This document shows, piece by piece, positions 48,003 through 59,510 of a DNA stretch of 64,000 nt. Within the stretch, counting starts at the first letter, position 1; every line of letters begins with the position of its first letter. The DNA comes from Tetranychus cinnabarinus (lineage: Eukaryota > Arthropoda > Arachnida > Trombidiformes > Tetranychidae): positions 3,409,501-3,473,500 of the forward strand of contig WHVY01000008.1 in assembly GCA_022266195.1 (NCBI GenBank), given 5' to 3'. Below the pieces are notes generated by a model. It had not been told where the DNA came from. It did no database searches and saw only the letters and a program-made list of their open reading frames with translations. A program made the translations under genes and the position numbers.

Positions 48003-49196
48003 TTATTTTTTGCCTGCAAATGAAACTCTTTTTGGTTTTGATTGACACTTCCATCACTCCTTTTCATTGTAATTATTTTATTTTCAATTCAATCACATAT
48101 GGAACACGATAGCTACTTATGATATCAACACCTTTTTATTATTGTCTTAGTCCACATAGGTTGGTACGTACTTAGATTTACTGTCGCTGCTTAATCAACT
48201 ATTTTGAAATATTAATTGCGCATTCATTTTTCATCTTTTTTTCTTGATGTTAAATGTGAAACTAAAACTTTAAAACTTTTCGTTGGTGCTACCGTTGAAT
48301 ACTTGAAAATCAATGTTTGGTCAATCTAGCAACTACATGTATGTAGAATCATCATTAGGTTTCCGAGAGTTTGATTGACATTTCAACTCGACTGGCTGAA
48401 CATTGACGCAGTTGGTAGATGAATATCACATGCTCGATGTTTATTAGGTTTTAGATGCTTCGACACCTTTTCATTGTCTAAGTTCACTCAGGTCATTATG
48501 CACTTGGGTCCCTTTATCAATTTGATCAAAAAATCTCAAAAATTCATTTATTCTTCAATATTTTATTCTTTCTTTACAAACTGAAATATTGACAGATCTT
48601 CATTATACTCTGAAAATTGGTCAATTCGATAAATTTTGACTAAAGGCTTATTCATTATTTGAGGAATACTATTATTGTGAAAGCATGAAAATTTGGTTAT
48701 GATCATGAGCATTCCTTATTTCTCATCGAAGCTTAAACATTTCATGGTTTCAAGAATCTGATGGTATTGATGATGTTTTAGTAAAAAGGCAAAGCAGAAA
48801 ATGTTGGAAACCTCAGATAATTCGATGGTCATTATTGGTTCAATATGATCTAAATCACAATCTCTCGTTGAAATCACATTCTAAGCACCTGAAATTTCAC
48901 ACAGTAAATGCTTCGACGCCTTTAAGTTTATGTGTGTTAACTGTTATTTCAATCTACTTCGCTCAATTTAACCAAAGAAACAACCTACATGAATGATACT
49001 ATTGTAAAGTTCAATTTTTGAACAGATACTTTAACACGAATGAATGCAACATTTGTATTTTGGGTTATTTTATTTCCACGGGAACTTATTTTGCTGTTTA
49101 AATAACAAACAATATGAAAGCAAAGAAATGTCTAGACTTTTGAAGCTAGACACATCTCATCAGGCGAAATTTGACCATTAAAAGACTCATTAGTGA
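48003..49196. other. spacer between array gene 2 and sushi gene 2
   Basis: The first about 430 bp are promoter sequence shared with array gene 1. The rest is AT-rich with no supported gene. The right end is the 3' UTR of sushi gene 2. Confidence 0.5.
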
Positions 49197-50015
49197 CTAT
49201 CCAAACCAGCGTCTTACCAAGATATACCAACGAGCTTCGGTCGAAAGAGGATAAAATGCAATTGAAAGATGAAGGTAATTAAAACATTTGTCGGTTGATT
49301 TAGTTTGTCGTGATTTTCATTCAACTTACTTGTTGTTCGAGTTACACAGGTTGGTGCATTTGATGACCAACTTCCTGTACTTAAGCAATTCAAAGTGGCA
49401 TTACCTCGGATCATGAAGCCTGTTGAACACGAGAAGACACAAGAGCCACCAACGAATCCTGGAGCACAAGAACCTGAGTAGGCACCATTACGAGGTGGTG
49501 ATAAGCTGTTGCATGTTTGAAACACTGGAAACCCATTAAATCCACCGCTTTGAATGAATCCATTTCCACCTAGAATGAAATCACAATAAGCAAAAATTAA
49601 TTGGAGTAAATAGTTTGATTGTTTTATAAATTGGTCGAAAGCTTGGATTCTGGAGATGAGGAAAAAACTTATGGAAACTATCGACGAAGAAAGATTTTCA
49701 TCTGAGCAACTGTTGCCTTCGAGTAAATACAAATTGAAACTTTGGGTAAAATTTGGAATCCAAACGTTAAATCTTGAATTGAAGTAAAATCTCACAATTG
49801 ATTGCTGGACCAGACCACACTCCATTTGATTGGCAAATCTGTGACTGAATTACTCCTGTTGAACCGCACTGAATAGCGCAAACTTGATTAGTCCTTGTTG
49901 AACATCCAGCAAGGATAGAAGCTCCAGCAGGAGCCGTAATTTGCGGGCAATCCGATGCAATAAAGTCCAATAATGTGGCAATCACGAGGAAAAGAAAGCT
50001 CTGCGAATTGGTCAT
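49197..50015 (-). CDS. small secreted protein with two sushi (CCP)-like modules, copy 2
   Basis: Exons 50015-49796, 49569-49330 and 49234-49197 give 165 residues. Start at MTNSQSFLFLVIATLLDF gives a clean signal peptide (cleavage near SDCPQI); in-frame Met residues further upstream would add a non-signal extension. Two six-cysteine modules (DCPQI...NC and TCNSLSPP...PTC) and the tail TRWYILVRRWFG match sushi gene 1 in exon number, phases and even the 38-bp last exon. The linker differs: GNGFIQSGGFNGFPVFQ in place of the GQGFG repeats. The gene lies within the secreted-protein array. Ligand unknown. Confidence 0.8.
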
Positions 50016-50984
50016 TGATTTATTTCGTGTGGTATCAAAATACTTGACAGAGTTTAGTCTCATAACAAACTGTTTAAAGTCTGGTACCAACATCAATCTC
50101 ACGAAATTAAGCCAATGTTATAACTTGTTGTATAATAATGTAATAAATAAACAGACAAATAAAATTATAGCGATTTACCAATCCTTAACATTGAGTGCAA
50201 TATTAATTATTACAAAGAACATCTCATTAGAATCGACAGAATGCTTGATTCAACAATAAACTTGTAAGGATTGGACGAGACATTTGTCCCCGAAAAAATC
50301 ATTCAATGAACAAACCCATGATTTAAACCACATAACAATTCAACTTTCACGACAAAATTACTATTGAATAAAATAGATTGAATGTAGTGAAACTGAATAA
50401 AGTTTACCAAACTTGAAACTGACAAGGGAAATAACCGGCTAACAGTACAATTGAGTATCAAGTTAATGTATAAAACAAACTACATTATTAGATAATAGAA
50501 TTGAAAATCAGAAAAGGCTGAATGAACTGAATGGTCAACAATTGCCAAAACGTTTAAGGGTGTATCCGGTCAATGGAAAAAATGTTGGTTAATCTTGGTT
50601 AAAAGACAAAGTTGTTAAGAAAAAGATGAGATAAGAACATCTTTTTCTTAACAACTTTTTAACCAAGATAGTCTTTTAACCAAGATTGACCAACATTTTT
50701 TCCATTGACCGGATACACCCTAATTTGATAAACACTCCCAGACTAGAAAGACAATATTAATAAAGTTTCTAGAAAATTTAAATAATTTTGATAGCTTGAT
50801 TGAGAAAAGGAAAACGTACCTTCAATCTGGAAATAGAGTTTAGAGAAAAATAAATTTTTCAAGAGTATTGCTTTAAAAAATCATTTATTATTCATTGATA
50901 TGCATGTATGAACTGCTGAAACATTGAGCTTTTCAAGTATCAAAGACAGGTTCAGAGGTTCCAATACTTGGATTGGAAATGTAA
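50016..50984. other. spacer between sushi gene 2 and array gene 3
   Basis: 50400-50870 is related to 35341-35690 (3' side of array gene 1) and carries the Harbinger-like element 50558-50720. No gene is seen. Confidence 0.6.
50558..50720. mobile_element. 163-bp Tourist/Harbinger-type foldback MITE
   Basis: Its ends are inverted copies starting GGGTGTATCCGGTCAATGG, and the arms pair along nearly the whole element. TAA flanks both sides (50555-50557 and 50721-50723). The related spacer at about 35490 has the sequence uninterrupted (GTTTAATTCGATAA), giving the empty site. A 3-bp TAA duplication and G-rich ends fit PIF/Harbinger MITEs. Confidence 0.85.
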
Positions 50985-51723
50985 TTATGCTTTGATGTTA
51001 TCGCATAATCGGAGGTTCAAAAGGCCACATGAAGACTTGAACAATTGTCGGTTATCCTTAAGCTCATTGATAACAGTTTTCCAGTCAACATCATTAGAGG
51101 TTGATTCGGCTTTGGTTGACTCAAGGAAACTAACTAAACCATCGACATCGCCTTCATGTTGGTACTTCAAGATGTCAGTCTTGTGAGCCAAAAGGAAAGA
51201 GACTAAAGTTTCTCGGTCAACTGAAGCATATTTAGATCCAGTTCCAGTGTTTCTGACAGCCCAAGCAACGAGTGATGGAAGTCCGTGTTCTTTCTCTTCA
51301 CTTTGTCCAGTTACCTTCTTCTCGAGGATCTTGGCGAAAACAAGAGCCCAGTTAACTCCTTGAGTTCCTGATTCTTCAGCATGTTCCTTCAAGAATTTAG
51401 TAACGCCAATAATGTTGAGACTGTCGTGGTACTTGAGGAGCTCTTCTCGGTATTTCTGAGTGAATTGATAAAACTTGGCGGCATCAATCTTAGCTGCTTG
51501 TTTGTCTTCCTCAGGATCGGCAGCAGCCCAGAGTAACAATGGGATTGATTCAGTTACAGCACCGGAGCTAGCGATCTCTTCACCTAGAAAAATATGAGAA
51601 CAATTGGTTTATTAAACATTGATTAGTATTACCAGTTTTCTGGTTAACCTAAACTGTTTAGAGCTTACCTGAGACGAAAGCTGGGACGATTAGGAGTGAA
51701 GCTAAAACAATTAAACGCATCAT
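50985..51723 (-). CDS. array gene 3: secreted protein of unknown function
   Basis: Exon 1 is 51723-51669 (MMRLIVLASLLIVPAFVS) and exon 2 is 51583-50985; 217 residues. It belongs to the second subtype (GEEIASSGAVTESIP..., AADPEEDKQ, KYHDSLNIIGV). The protein is identical to genes 4 and 5, and exon 2 appears identical at DNA level too, whereas the sequence just 3' of the stop differs completely from those copies. The C-terminal half is almost the same as in genes 1 and 2. Two C-terminal cysteines are conserved. Unknown family. Confidence 0.88.
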
Positions 51724-51786
51724 TTTGTTGATTAAGTTGGTTAATTGACTTACAATTCAATTATGATCTTAACCACTTCCTAACTC

Positions 51787-51794
51787 TTTATATA
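51787..51794 (-). promoter_or_regulatory. TATA box of array gene 3
   Basis: TATATAAA on the minus strand, 64-71 bp upstream of the first ATG. Confidence 0.7.
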
Positions 51795-54367
51795 TACAAT
51801 ATTTTTCGACTACAAAACCAACTCTTTCCGCTTTTGATTGACACTTAGAGCCATCTTTTAATTGTAAATATTTTATTGGCGTTAATCAATATCAATCACA
51901 CTTCCTATTATGATATTATTATTAATATCCACACCTTGTCATTATTGTTTTAGTCCACTCAGGTTAAAATGTACTCTGATCTTCTGATTTACCAGCAATT
52001 CTGGATGCTGTCAATAAGATCCTTTTAAACTTCAGGTTATAATTAATCAGCTTTCCTATTCAAAATTCGACCAAAGAAAGTTAATATTTTCTTCATCTCT
52101 GATCTTGGATGCTTACAATGAGAAGTTGTAACTGTTAAACTTGAGGTTACAGTTGAATAGCTTTCGTCTGCAAAAGTCAAACAACCAAAGTAGTTAATGT
52201 TTGGTCAATTTAGCAACTACATTTATGTAGACTCATCATTTGATTTTAAAGAGTTTGATTGACATTCCAACTGGACTGGCTGAACATTGACGCAGTTGGT
52301 AAACGCATGTTGTTTATTAGCCTACAGATGCTTCGAAACCTTTTCATTGTCTTAGTTCACTCGGGTTATTATGCACTTGGAGTTTTTATATTGATCAAAT
52401 AGACATTTTGACGCGTCATTTAATTTAACAAGAAATTCAATTGTTATGCGTTTCACTCATGATCTTTTGATTTTCGAAAATTCGTTAAATGGTTCTCATA
52501 CATGCATTACAGAAGCAAAAGCGCCAACTTATTCAACAAAGCTTGCTAATTTCAACCCATTTCTTGTTTAATCAAACATTTTCTGGTTAAAATTGAACAT
52601 TTAACATTAGAACATTGGAGTTGCGAGTTGAGAATCCAATGAGTTTGTAGGGACATTAAAACATCCATTAATCCACACATTAATCCATTTGTGCAATTTG
52701 AAGATTTCTCACATCAATAGTTTGCGTGGAAATGGGAGTCAAAGTTGAATTTGATCGCATTTGTGCAATATCGAAAGCAGATTTTTTCATGAAATTCATT
52801 TGGCTTGTGTTATTTTTGAGCAACCGAAAATGCATTTCGAGGAATGAAATTTTCTGTTACTGTAAAACACATTAGTTCGATTTTTAGTTAAATTGACTTC
52901 ATCCGATGACGGTAAGAGCTAGAGAGCTCAAACTTATTGTTGGTTTATCAAATCGGGGAAAATTGTTACCTAACATTATGGATCAAATACGGTTTTCGAT
53001 ATATCAACAGTTCTCTCGATTTTGACCATTTACCTAAAAAGTCTGAGTTTCAGCATTTCAGTAACAGCATAATTTACAATTACCATTCTTAGCCAAGCAT
53101 AAGATTACATCATGGACTACACCATAAACTAACTGAATACTTAAGATGATCTGAGCTAATTCATTTAATAATCCTTCTGATACATCAGATTTGAGTTTGA
53201 GAAACCATTTAACTCAAACATGCAAACATAAGTTTTCAAAGCTATAAGTTGCGTTTATCTGAGCTTGAATGATTTAATATTTCAATAAATTATAGCCCTT
53301 AATAAAGTCTAATGGTTGGTCAAAGAATGAAGATTGTAAGTGATGCTACTCTCGAAATATCGAGGCTCGAACATTTCAGGTAAATGGTCAAAATCATGAG
53401 AACTGTTGATATTTCATAAAAAATATTTGATTCATAATGTTAGGATACAATTTTACTAAGCCAACAATGAGTTTGAGCTCTCTAACTTCTACCGTCATTG
53501 AATAAAGTTGGTTTGACTAAAAATCGAACTTATGTGTTCTACAGAAAAAAGAAAATTTCATTTCACGAAAGAAGTGTATTTTTCGGTTACTTGTCAAAAA
53601 TAACACCAGCAAAATGAATTTCATGAAAAAATCTGCTTCCAATATTGCACAAAAGGTAATCGAAGTTTCATCTTTGATTTCCATTTTCTCGAAAACTATT
53701 GATGTGAGAAATTTTTAAATTGGACTAATGTAGTCAGTTTTAATGTTTATAGAAACCAATGAAGGCTAAATTTCAAAGAAATTCATATTCACCAGTTTTT
53801 AATCATTTTGTTTCAATTTGTGCATTTAAATGTCATAATTGTGGTGAATGTGTCTTTTTACTAGCAATCAATTATGTTTTTACAAAGCTTTTTACCTTTG
53901 TAAATGCAATTTATTTTAAACAATATCATTGTGACTGCTTCATACGAAAAGTTCTGTATATAAATGAACCAATGATAATGGATGATATCTTGATTTAACC
54001 TATGTTGATCTATGGGACCGGCTATCTTCCGCATTTACACTCTTGCTGTCAGATTCTGATTAAAGTAAATTGCAGATAAGTTGCGCTAATAACAGTTCGA
54101 TTCAAATACATCAAGAATTCTAATTACAAAGTTAATAATAAAAGTTGAAAGAAATAGGAATTTGAAAATTTTTAGGTCAAACTTCTGAACATTGTCTATT
54201 GTATGATAAAAGTATTCGATTCAATTCAATATTTGAAGAAGTAACTGGACAAAAGATTGGTTAGCATTTTATGTTATTTTATTGCACATTGAAAACATTG
54301 AACCTTCAAGGTTCGTAGATGCGTTATATTCGAGATTGAAAGTCACATATTTCGGTTGGGAATTGGT
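51795..54367. other. spacer between array genes 3 and 4, with long inverted repeat
   Basis: It contains promoter sequence of gene 3, the inverted repeat at about 52640-53760, and the 3' flank of gene 4. The flank from about 54175 is shared with gene 5 but not with gene 3. Short open frames at 53.76-54.0 kb have no support. Confidence 0.55.
52640..53760. repeat. 1.1 kb imperfect inverted repeat (spacer copy X)
   Basis: A left arm (about 52640-53100) and right arm (about 53300-53760) are inverted copies with perhaps 80% identity by eye. Shared phrases include ATTTCTCACATCAATAG, GCAGATTTTTTCATGAAATT, AGTTCGATTTTTAGT and TTACAAT-x-x-x-CATTCTT. The arms flank about 200 bp of loop. It has no coding capacity. 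The same structure lies in the next spacer. Confidence 0.75.
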
Positions 54368-55108
54368 TTATGCTTTGATGTTATCGCATAATCGGAGGTT
54401 CAAAAGGCCACATGAAGACTTGAACAATTGTCGGTTATCCTTAAGCTCATTGATAACAGTTTTCCAGTCAACATCATTAGAGGTTGATTCGGCTTTGGTT
54501 GACTCAAGGAAACTAACTAAACCATCGACATCGCCTTCATGTTGGTACTTCAAGATGTCAGTCTTGTGAGCCAAAAGGAAAGAGACTAAAGTTTCTCGGT
54601 CAACTGAAGCATATTTAGATCCAGTTCCAGTGTTTCTGACAGCCCAAGCAACGAGTGATGGAAGTCCGTGTTCTTTCTCTTCACTTTGTCCAGTTACCTT
54701 CTTCTCGAGGATCTTGGCGAAAACAAGAGCCCAGTTAACTCCTTGAGTTCCTGATTCTTCAGCATGTTCCTTCAAGAATTTAGTAACGCCAATAATGTTG
54801 AGACTGTCGTGGTACTTGAGGAGCTCTTCTCGGTATTTCTGAGTGAATTGATAAAACTTGGCGGCATCAATCTTAGCTGCTTGTTTGTCTTCCTCAGGAT
54901 CGGCAGCAGCCCAGAGTAACAATGGGATTGATTCAGTTACAGCACCGGAGCTAGCGATCTCTTCACCTAGAAAAATATGAGAACAATTGGATTATGAAAC
55001 ATTGATTAGTATTACCAGTTTTCTGGTTCTCTGGTACACTGTTTAGAGCTTACCTGAGACGAAAGCTGGGACGATTAGGAGTGAAGCTAAAACAATTAAA
55101 CGCATCAT
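54368..55108 (-). CDS. array gene 4: secreted protein of unknown function
   Basis: Exon 1 is 55108-55054 and exon 2 is 54966-54368; 217 residues, identical to genes 3 and 5. From about 54180 to 55270 the sequence, including intron and promoter, is almost identical to 57190-58280 around gene 5, so these two are the youngest pair. The intron has a small change near its 5' end (GTACACTG) shared only with gene 5. Confidence 0.88.
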
Positions 55109-55171
55109 TTTGTTGATTAAGTTGGTTAATTGACTTACAATTCAATTATGATCTTAACCACTTCCTAACTC

Positions 55172-55179
55172 TTTATATA
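55172..55179 (-). promoter_or_regulatory. TATA box of array gene 4
   Basis: TATATAAA on the minus strand, 64-71 bp upstream of the first ATG. Confidence 0.7.
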
Positions 55180-57377
55180 TACAATATTTTTCGACTACAA
55201 AAACAATTCTTTCCGCTTTTGACTGACACTTTGAGCCATCTTTCAATTGTAAATATTTTATTTTTGTCAATCATAATCACATATGGAGCACTCGCGCTTC
55301 CTATTCTTATATTATTATTATTATCTACACCTTGTCATTATTGTCTTAGTCCACTCAGGTTAACATGTACTCTGATTTAATTTTACCATTTTAATAAAAC
55401 AAATTAATCTTCATTCATTATTCTCTGACTCTGGATGCTGTCAATGAGATCCTATGAAACTTAAGGTTACGTATCAGCTTTCGTATTCAAAATCGACCAA
55501 TTGATAGCAACCAATTGAGGCTACTGATGATCATCGTTTGATTTTAAAGAGTTTGATTGACATTTCAACTCGACAAGCTGAATATTGACGCAGTTGGTAG
55601 ACCATATCACATTCTCGGTGTTTATCAGCCTTTAGATACTTCGTCAATCTTTCATTGTCTAAGTTCCCTCAGGTCATTATGCACTTGGAGTTTTTTCAAT
55701 GATCAAAATAAACATTTCCAAAAATGATTAGTTTATTGTTATTCTTTTCTAGTAGGTATTAATACAAATTTACAAATCATTTAATTAAACAAGAAATTTA
55801 ATTGATATGCGTTTTATTCATGATCTTTTATCTGTGAAAGGACGTTAAATGGTTCTCATGCTTAAAAGCATAAGCAACAACTTATTCAATTAACCTAGCT
55901 CATTGCAACCTTGCTAAACAAACAATTTTCTGGTCAAACTTAAGAAAATATTGCAAAGAATGCTGCTAAAGGCTAGAACTTTTAAGGTAAGAATTGAGAA
56001 TCCAGTTACTTCATAGACAAATTGGAACTGACTACATTAGTCCAATTTGCAAATTTCTCACATCAATAGTTTTCGAGAAAATGGAAATCAAAGATGAAAC
56101 TTCGATTACCTTTTGTGCAATATTGGAAGCAGATTTTTTCATGAAATTCATTTTGCTGGTGTTATTTTTGACAAGCAACCAAAAATACACTTCTTTCGTG
56201 AAATGAAATTTTCTTTTTTCTGTAAAACACATAAGTTCGATTTTTAGTCAAACCGATTTTATTCAATTAGCGTAAAAGTTAGAGAGCTCAAACTCATTAT
56301 TAATCGGGGAAAATTGTTACTTAACATTATGGATTAGTTATAATTTTAGAGATATCAACATTTCTCTTAATTTTTACCATTTTCCTAAAAAGTTCGAGTT
56401 TCAGTATTTCGGGAACGGCATCACTTACAATCATCATACTTGGCCAAGCATTAGATTAAACCATGGACTACATCATCATCTAACTGAATATCTAAAAAAT
56501 CTGAGCTAGAATTCATTTAATAATGAATACTCGTCTGATAATTTAGATTTGTGTTTGAGAAACCATTTAACTTTATGAATAAAACTTAAACCTGACAACA
56601 TAAGTTTAACAATGTTATAACTTTTTTAAATGAGTTAGAATGGTTAGTTATTTCAATACATTATAGTAAAGTCTAATGGCTGGACAAAGAATGATAATTG
56701 TAAGTGATGCTACTCTCGAAATATCGAGGCTCGAAACTTTCAGCTGTATGGTCAAAATTAAGAGAAATGTTGATATCTCTAAAATTATAACTAATCCATA
56801 ATGTTAAGTAACAATTTTCCCCGATTAATAATGAGGTTGAGCTCTCTAACTTTTACGCTAATTGAATAAAATCGGTTTGACTAAAAATCGAACTTATGTG
56901 TTTTACAGAAAAAAGAAAATTTCATTTCACGAAAGAAGTGTATTTTTCGGTTGCTTGTCAAAAATAACACCAGCAAAATGAATTTCATGAAAAAATCTGC
57001 TTCCAATATTGCCTTAATACAGTTTTAATGACTATAGAAACCAATGAAGGCTAAATTTCAATGAAATTCATATTTACCAGTTTTTAATCAATTGCACTTA
57101 TAAACAGTTCGATATAATCGAAAAATTCGTAGTTCGAAAAGTTATAATACAAGCTGGAAAGAAATAGAAATCTGAAAATTTTTAAGTAAAACTTCTGAAC
57201 ATTGTCTATTGTATGATAAAAGTATTCGATTCAATTCAATATTTGAAGAAGTAACTGGACAAAAGATTGGTTAGCATTTTATGTTATTTTATTGCACATT
57301 GAAAACATTGAACCTTCAAGGTTCGTAGATGCGTTATATTCGAGATTGAAAGTCACATATTTCGGTTGGGAATTGGT
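55180..57377. other. spacer between array genes 4 and 5, with long inverted repeat
   Basis: It contains promoter sequence of gene 4, the inverted repeat at about 55995-57055, and the gene 5 3' flank. No gene is seen. Confidence 0.55.
55995..57055. repeat. 1.06 kb imperfect inverted repeat (spacer copy Y)
   Basis: It is a second copy of the structure at 52.64-53.76 kb, in the same position relative to the array genes and with the same right-hand flank (CCAATGAAGGCTAAATTTCA). It was therefore duplicated with the unit rather than inserted twice. The right arm has lost about 80 bp near its outer end. Confidence 0.75.
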
Positions 57378-58118
57378 TTATGCTTTGATGTTATCGCATA
57401 ATCGGAGGTTCAAAAGGCCACATGAAGACTTGAACAATTGTCGGTTATCCTTAAGCTCATTGATAACAGTTTTCCAGTCAACATCATTAGAGGTTGATTC
57501 GGCTTTGGTTGACTCAAGGAAACTAACTAAACCATCGACATCGCCTTCATGTTGGTACTTCAAGATGTCAGTCTTGTGAGCCAAAAGGAAAGAGACTAAA
57601 GTTTCTCGGTCAACTGAAGCATATTTAGATCCAGTTCCAGTGTTTCTGACAGCCCAAGCAACGAGTGATGGAAGTCCGTGTTCTTTCTCTTCACTTTGTC
57701 CAGTTACCTTCTTCTCGAGGATCTTGGCGAAAACAAGAGCCCAGTTAACTCCTTGAGTTCCTGATTCTTCAGCATGTTCCTTCAAGAATTTAGTAACGCC
57801 AATAATGTTGAGACTGTCGTGGTACTTGAGGAGCTCTTCTCGGTATTTCTGAGTGAATTGATAAAACTTGGCGGCATCAATCTTAGCTGCTTGTTTGTCT
57901 TCCTCAGGATCGGCAGCAGCCCAGAGTAACAATGGGATTGATTCAGTTACAGCACCGGAGCTAGCGATCTCTTCACCTAGAAAAATATGAGAACAATTGG
58001 ATTATGAAACATTGATTAGTATTACCAGTTTTCTGGTTCTCTGGTACACTGTTTAGAGCTTACCTGAGACGAAAGCTGGGACGATTAGGAGTGAAGCTAA
58101 AACAATTAAACGCATCAT
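57378..58118 (-). CDS. array gene 5: secreted protein of unknown function
   Basis: Exon 1 is 58118-58064 and exon 2 is 57976-57378; 217 residues, identical to genes 3 and 4. Its 3' flank and intron match gene 4 almost base for base. About 140 bp upstream of the ATG the promoters of 4 and 5 start to diverge, and gene 5 there resembles gene 3 (TTTTATTGGCGTTAATCAAT), another sign of exchange between copies. The signal peptide and two terminal cysteines are conserved. Confidence 0.88.
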
Positions 58119-58181
58119 TTTGTTGATTAAGTTGGTTAATTGACTTACAATTCAATTATGATCTTAACCACTTCCTAACTC

Positions 58182-58189
58182 TTTATATA
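58182..58189 (-). promoter_or_regulatory. TATA box of array gene 5
   Basis: TATATAAA on the minus strand, 64-71 bp upstream of the first ATG. Confidence 0.7.
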
Positions 58190-58531
58190 TACAATATTTT
58201 TCGACTACAAAAACAATTCTTTCCGCTTTTGACTGACTCTTTGAGCCATCTTTCAATTGTAAATATTTTATTGGCGTTAATCAATATCAATCACATAATG
58301 AACATGTCAACCCTTGTATCATATCAACACCTTTTCATCATTGTCTAGTCCACTCAGGGCAACATGTGCTCTGATTTCCTTTTCATTGATATACTCAATA
58401 ATTCCTAAGAATTAATACAGCATCTGCATATTTATCCTGGATATTGTTCAATGGGAAACCAAAACTGTAAAAATTGTTTTTCAGGTTACACTTGATCAAC
58501 TTTCCTCTTTAAAAATCAACCAAACACAGTA

Positions 58532-58729
58532 CACTGGTAGCTGCAGTTAACGCAACAAATGGGTCAATTTTTACCATAGTCGCCATCTATTAGATCATAC
58601 AATTATCTTCAAGATCGAGCATTAATTACATATTAAAGTCTCTAAAACAATAGAATACCAAAGATGGCGACACCTAAAAATTGCGTTAACTGAAACCCCA
58701 ATTTGTTGCGTTAAGTGCAGCTACCAGTG
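58532..58729. mobile_element. 198-bp Tc1/mariner-type MITE
   Basis: Both ends start CACTGGTAGCTGCA (right end reversed), followed by GTTAACGCAACAAAT or CTTAACGCAACAAAT. TA flanks each side (58530-58531 and 58730-58731). The related upstream region of gene 3 (about 52190) reads AAAGTAGTTAATG without the insert, so the empty TA site is visible. A second internal GTTAACGCAA motif lies near the right end. It is non-coding. Confidence 0.8.
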
Positions 58730-59414
58730 TAGTTAATTTTTGGTCAATCTACCAGCTACACGAATATAGACTAATCATTTGGTCTCCAATATTTTGATTG
58801 ACATTCAAACTCTACTTGCTAAATGCTGACGCAGTTAGGTGTACTCGATGTTAACTAGCTTTCAAATGCTGCGACACCTTTTCATTGTCTAAGTCCACTC
58901 AGGTTATTATGTACGTGGATTTTCATTGATTTAATCAAAAAAGTCTCTTTTCAATTTCTTCCTAACTGCTCAAGTCCGGCAAATACATCGGCAAATTCCT
59001 GCAATCACCAGCTCATGAGTTCGTCAAGTATAGTTCCATATTTTCCTCAAACGTATTGTATTTTCTGATATAACTTTCAATGAATTGCACCAACCTTCAC
59101 AACAAATATACTCATAAAACCCAACAAAACTGGTGAGGATAAATAACGGTCTACTTTATGAAGAAGCATTTCTATGTGTAACTAAACAATAAAATGCTTT
59201 GACTTTTCTCGCATGATATTGAATAATCTTATGCTTCCATATACCATGGCATATGACGAGCATAATTGTTGAAAGAATGATCAATGTAATGTTAACATTC
59301 TTGAAGCTTCAAATTTTGAGGCCGTTACAGCCTCAGCAATAAATAGTTAATAAATAGCTGCTTTTCAGATCATTTGCATTTCATGGTGTAATATTAAGAT
59401 CTACTTAAAAATTT

Positions 59415-59510
59415 TAAGGCCACAAGAAGATTTGGATTATTGTGGATCATTTTCAGACCATTGGTGATGTTTAAAGTTTTGTTATTGAATGTATTGGAAG
59501 ATTCGTTTTA
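59415..59510 (-). pseudogene. array relic: 3' end of an exon 2
   Basis: AAGGCCACAAGAAGATTTGG and the following about 70 bp align with the last codons of array exon 2 (for example 57415-57505: AAGGCCACATGAAGACTTGA...), with many substitutions and small gaps. No signal exon is seen next to it. Confidence 0.6.

Noticed and set aside
54282..54569. Plus-strand frames opposite the array genes (also at 57292 and 50968)
   Set aside because: They are repeated only because the antisense strand of an identical exon is repeated. The minus-strand genes have signal peptides, splice sites and TATA boxes.
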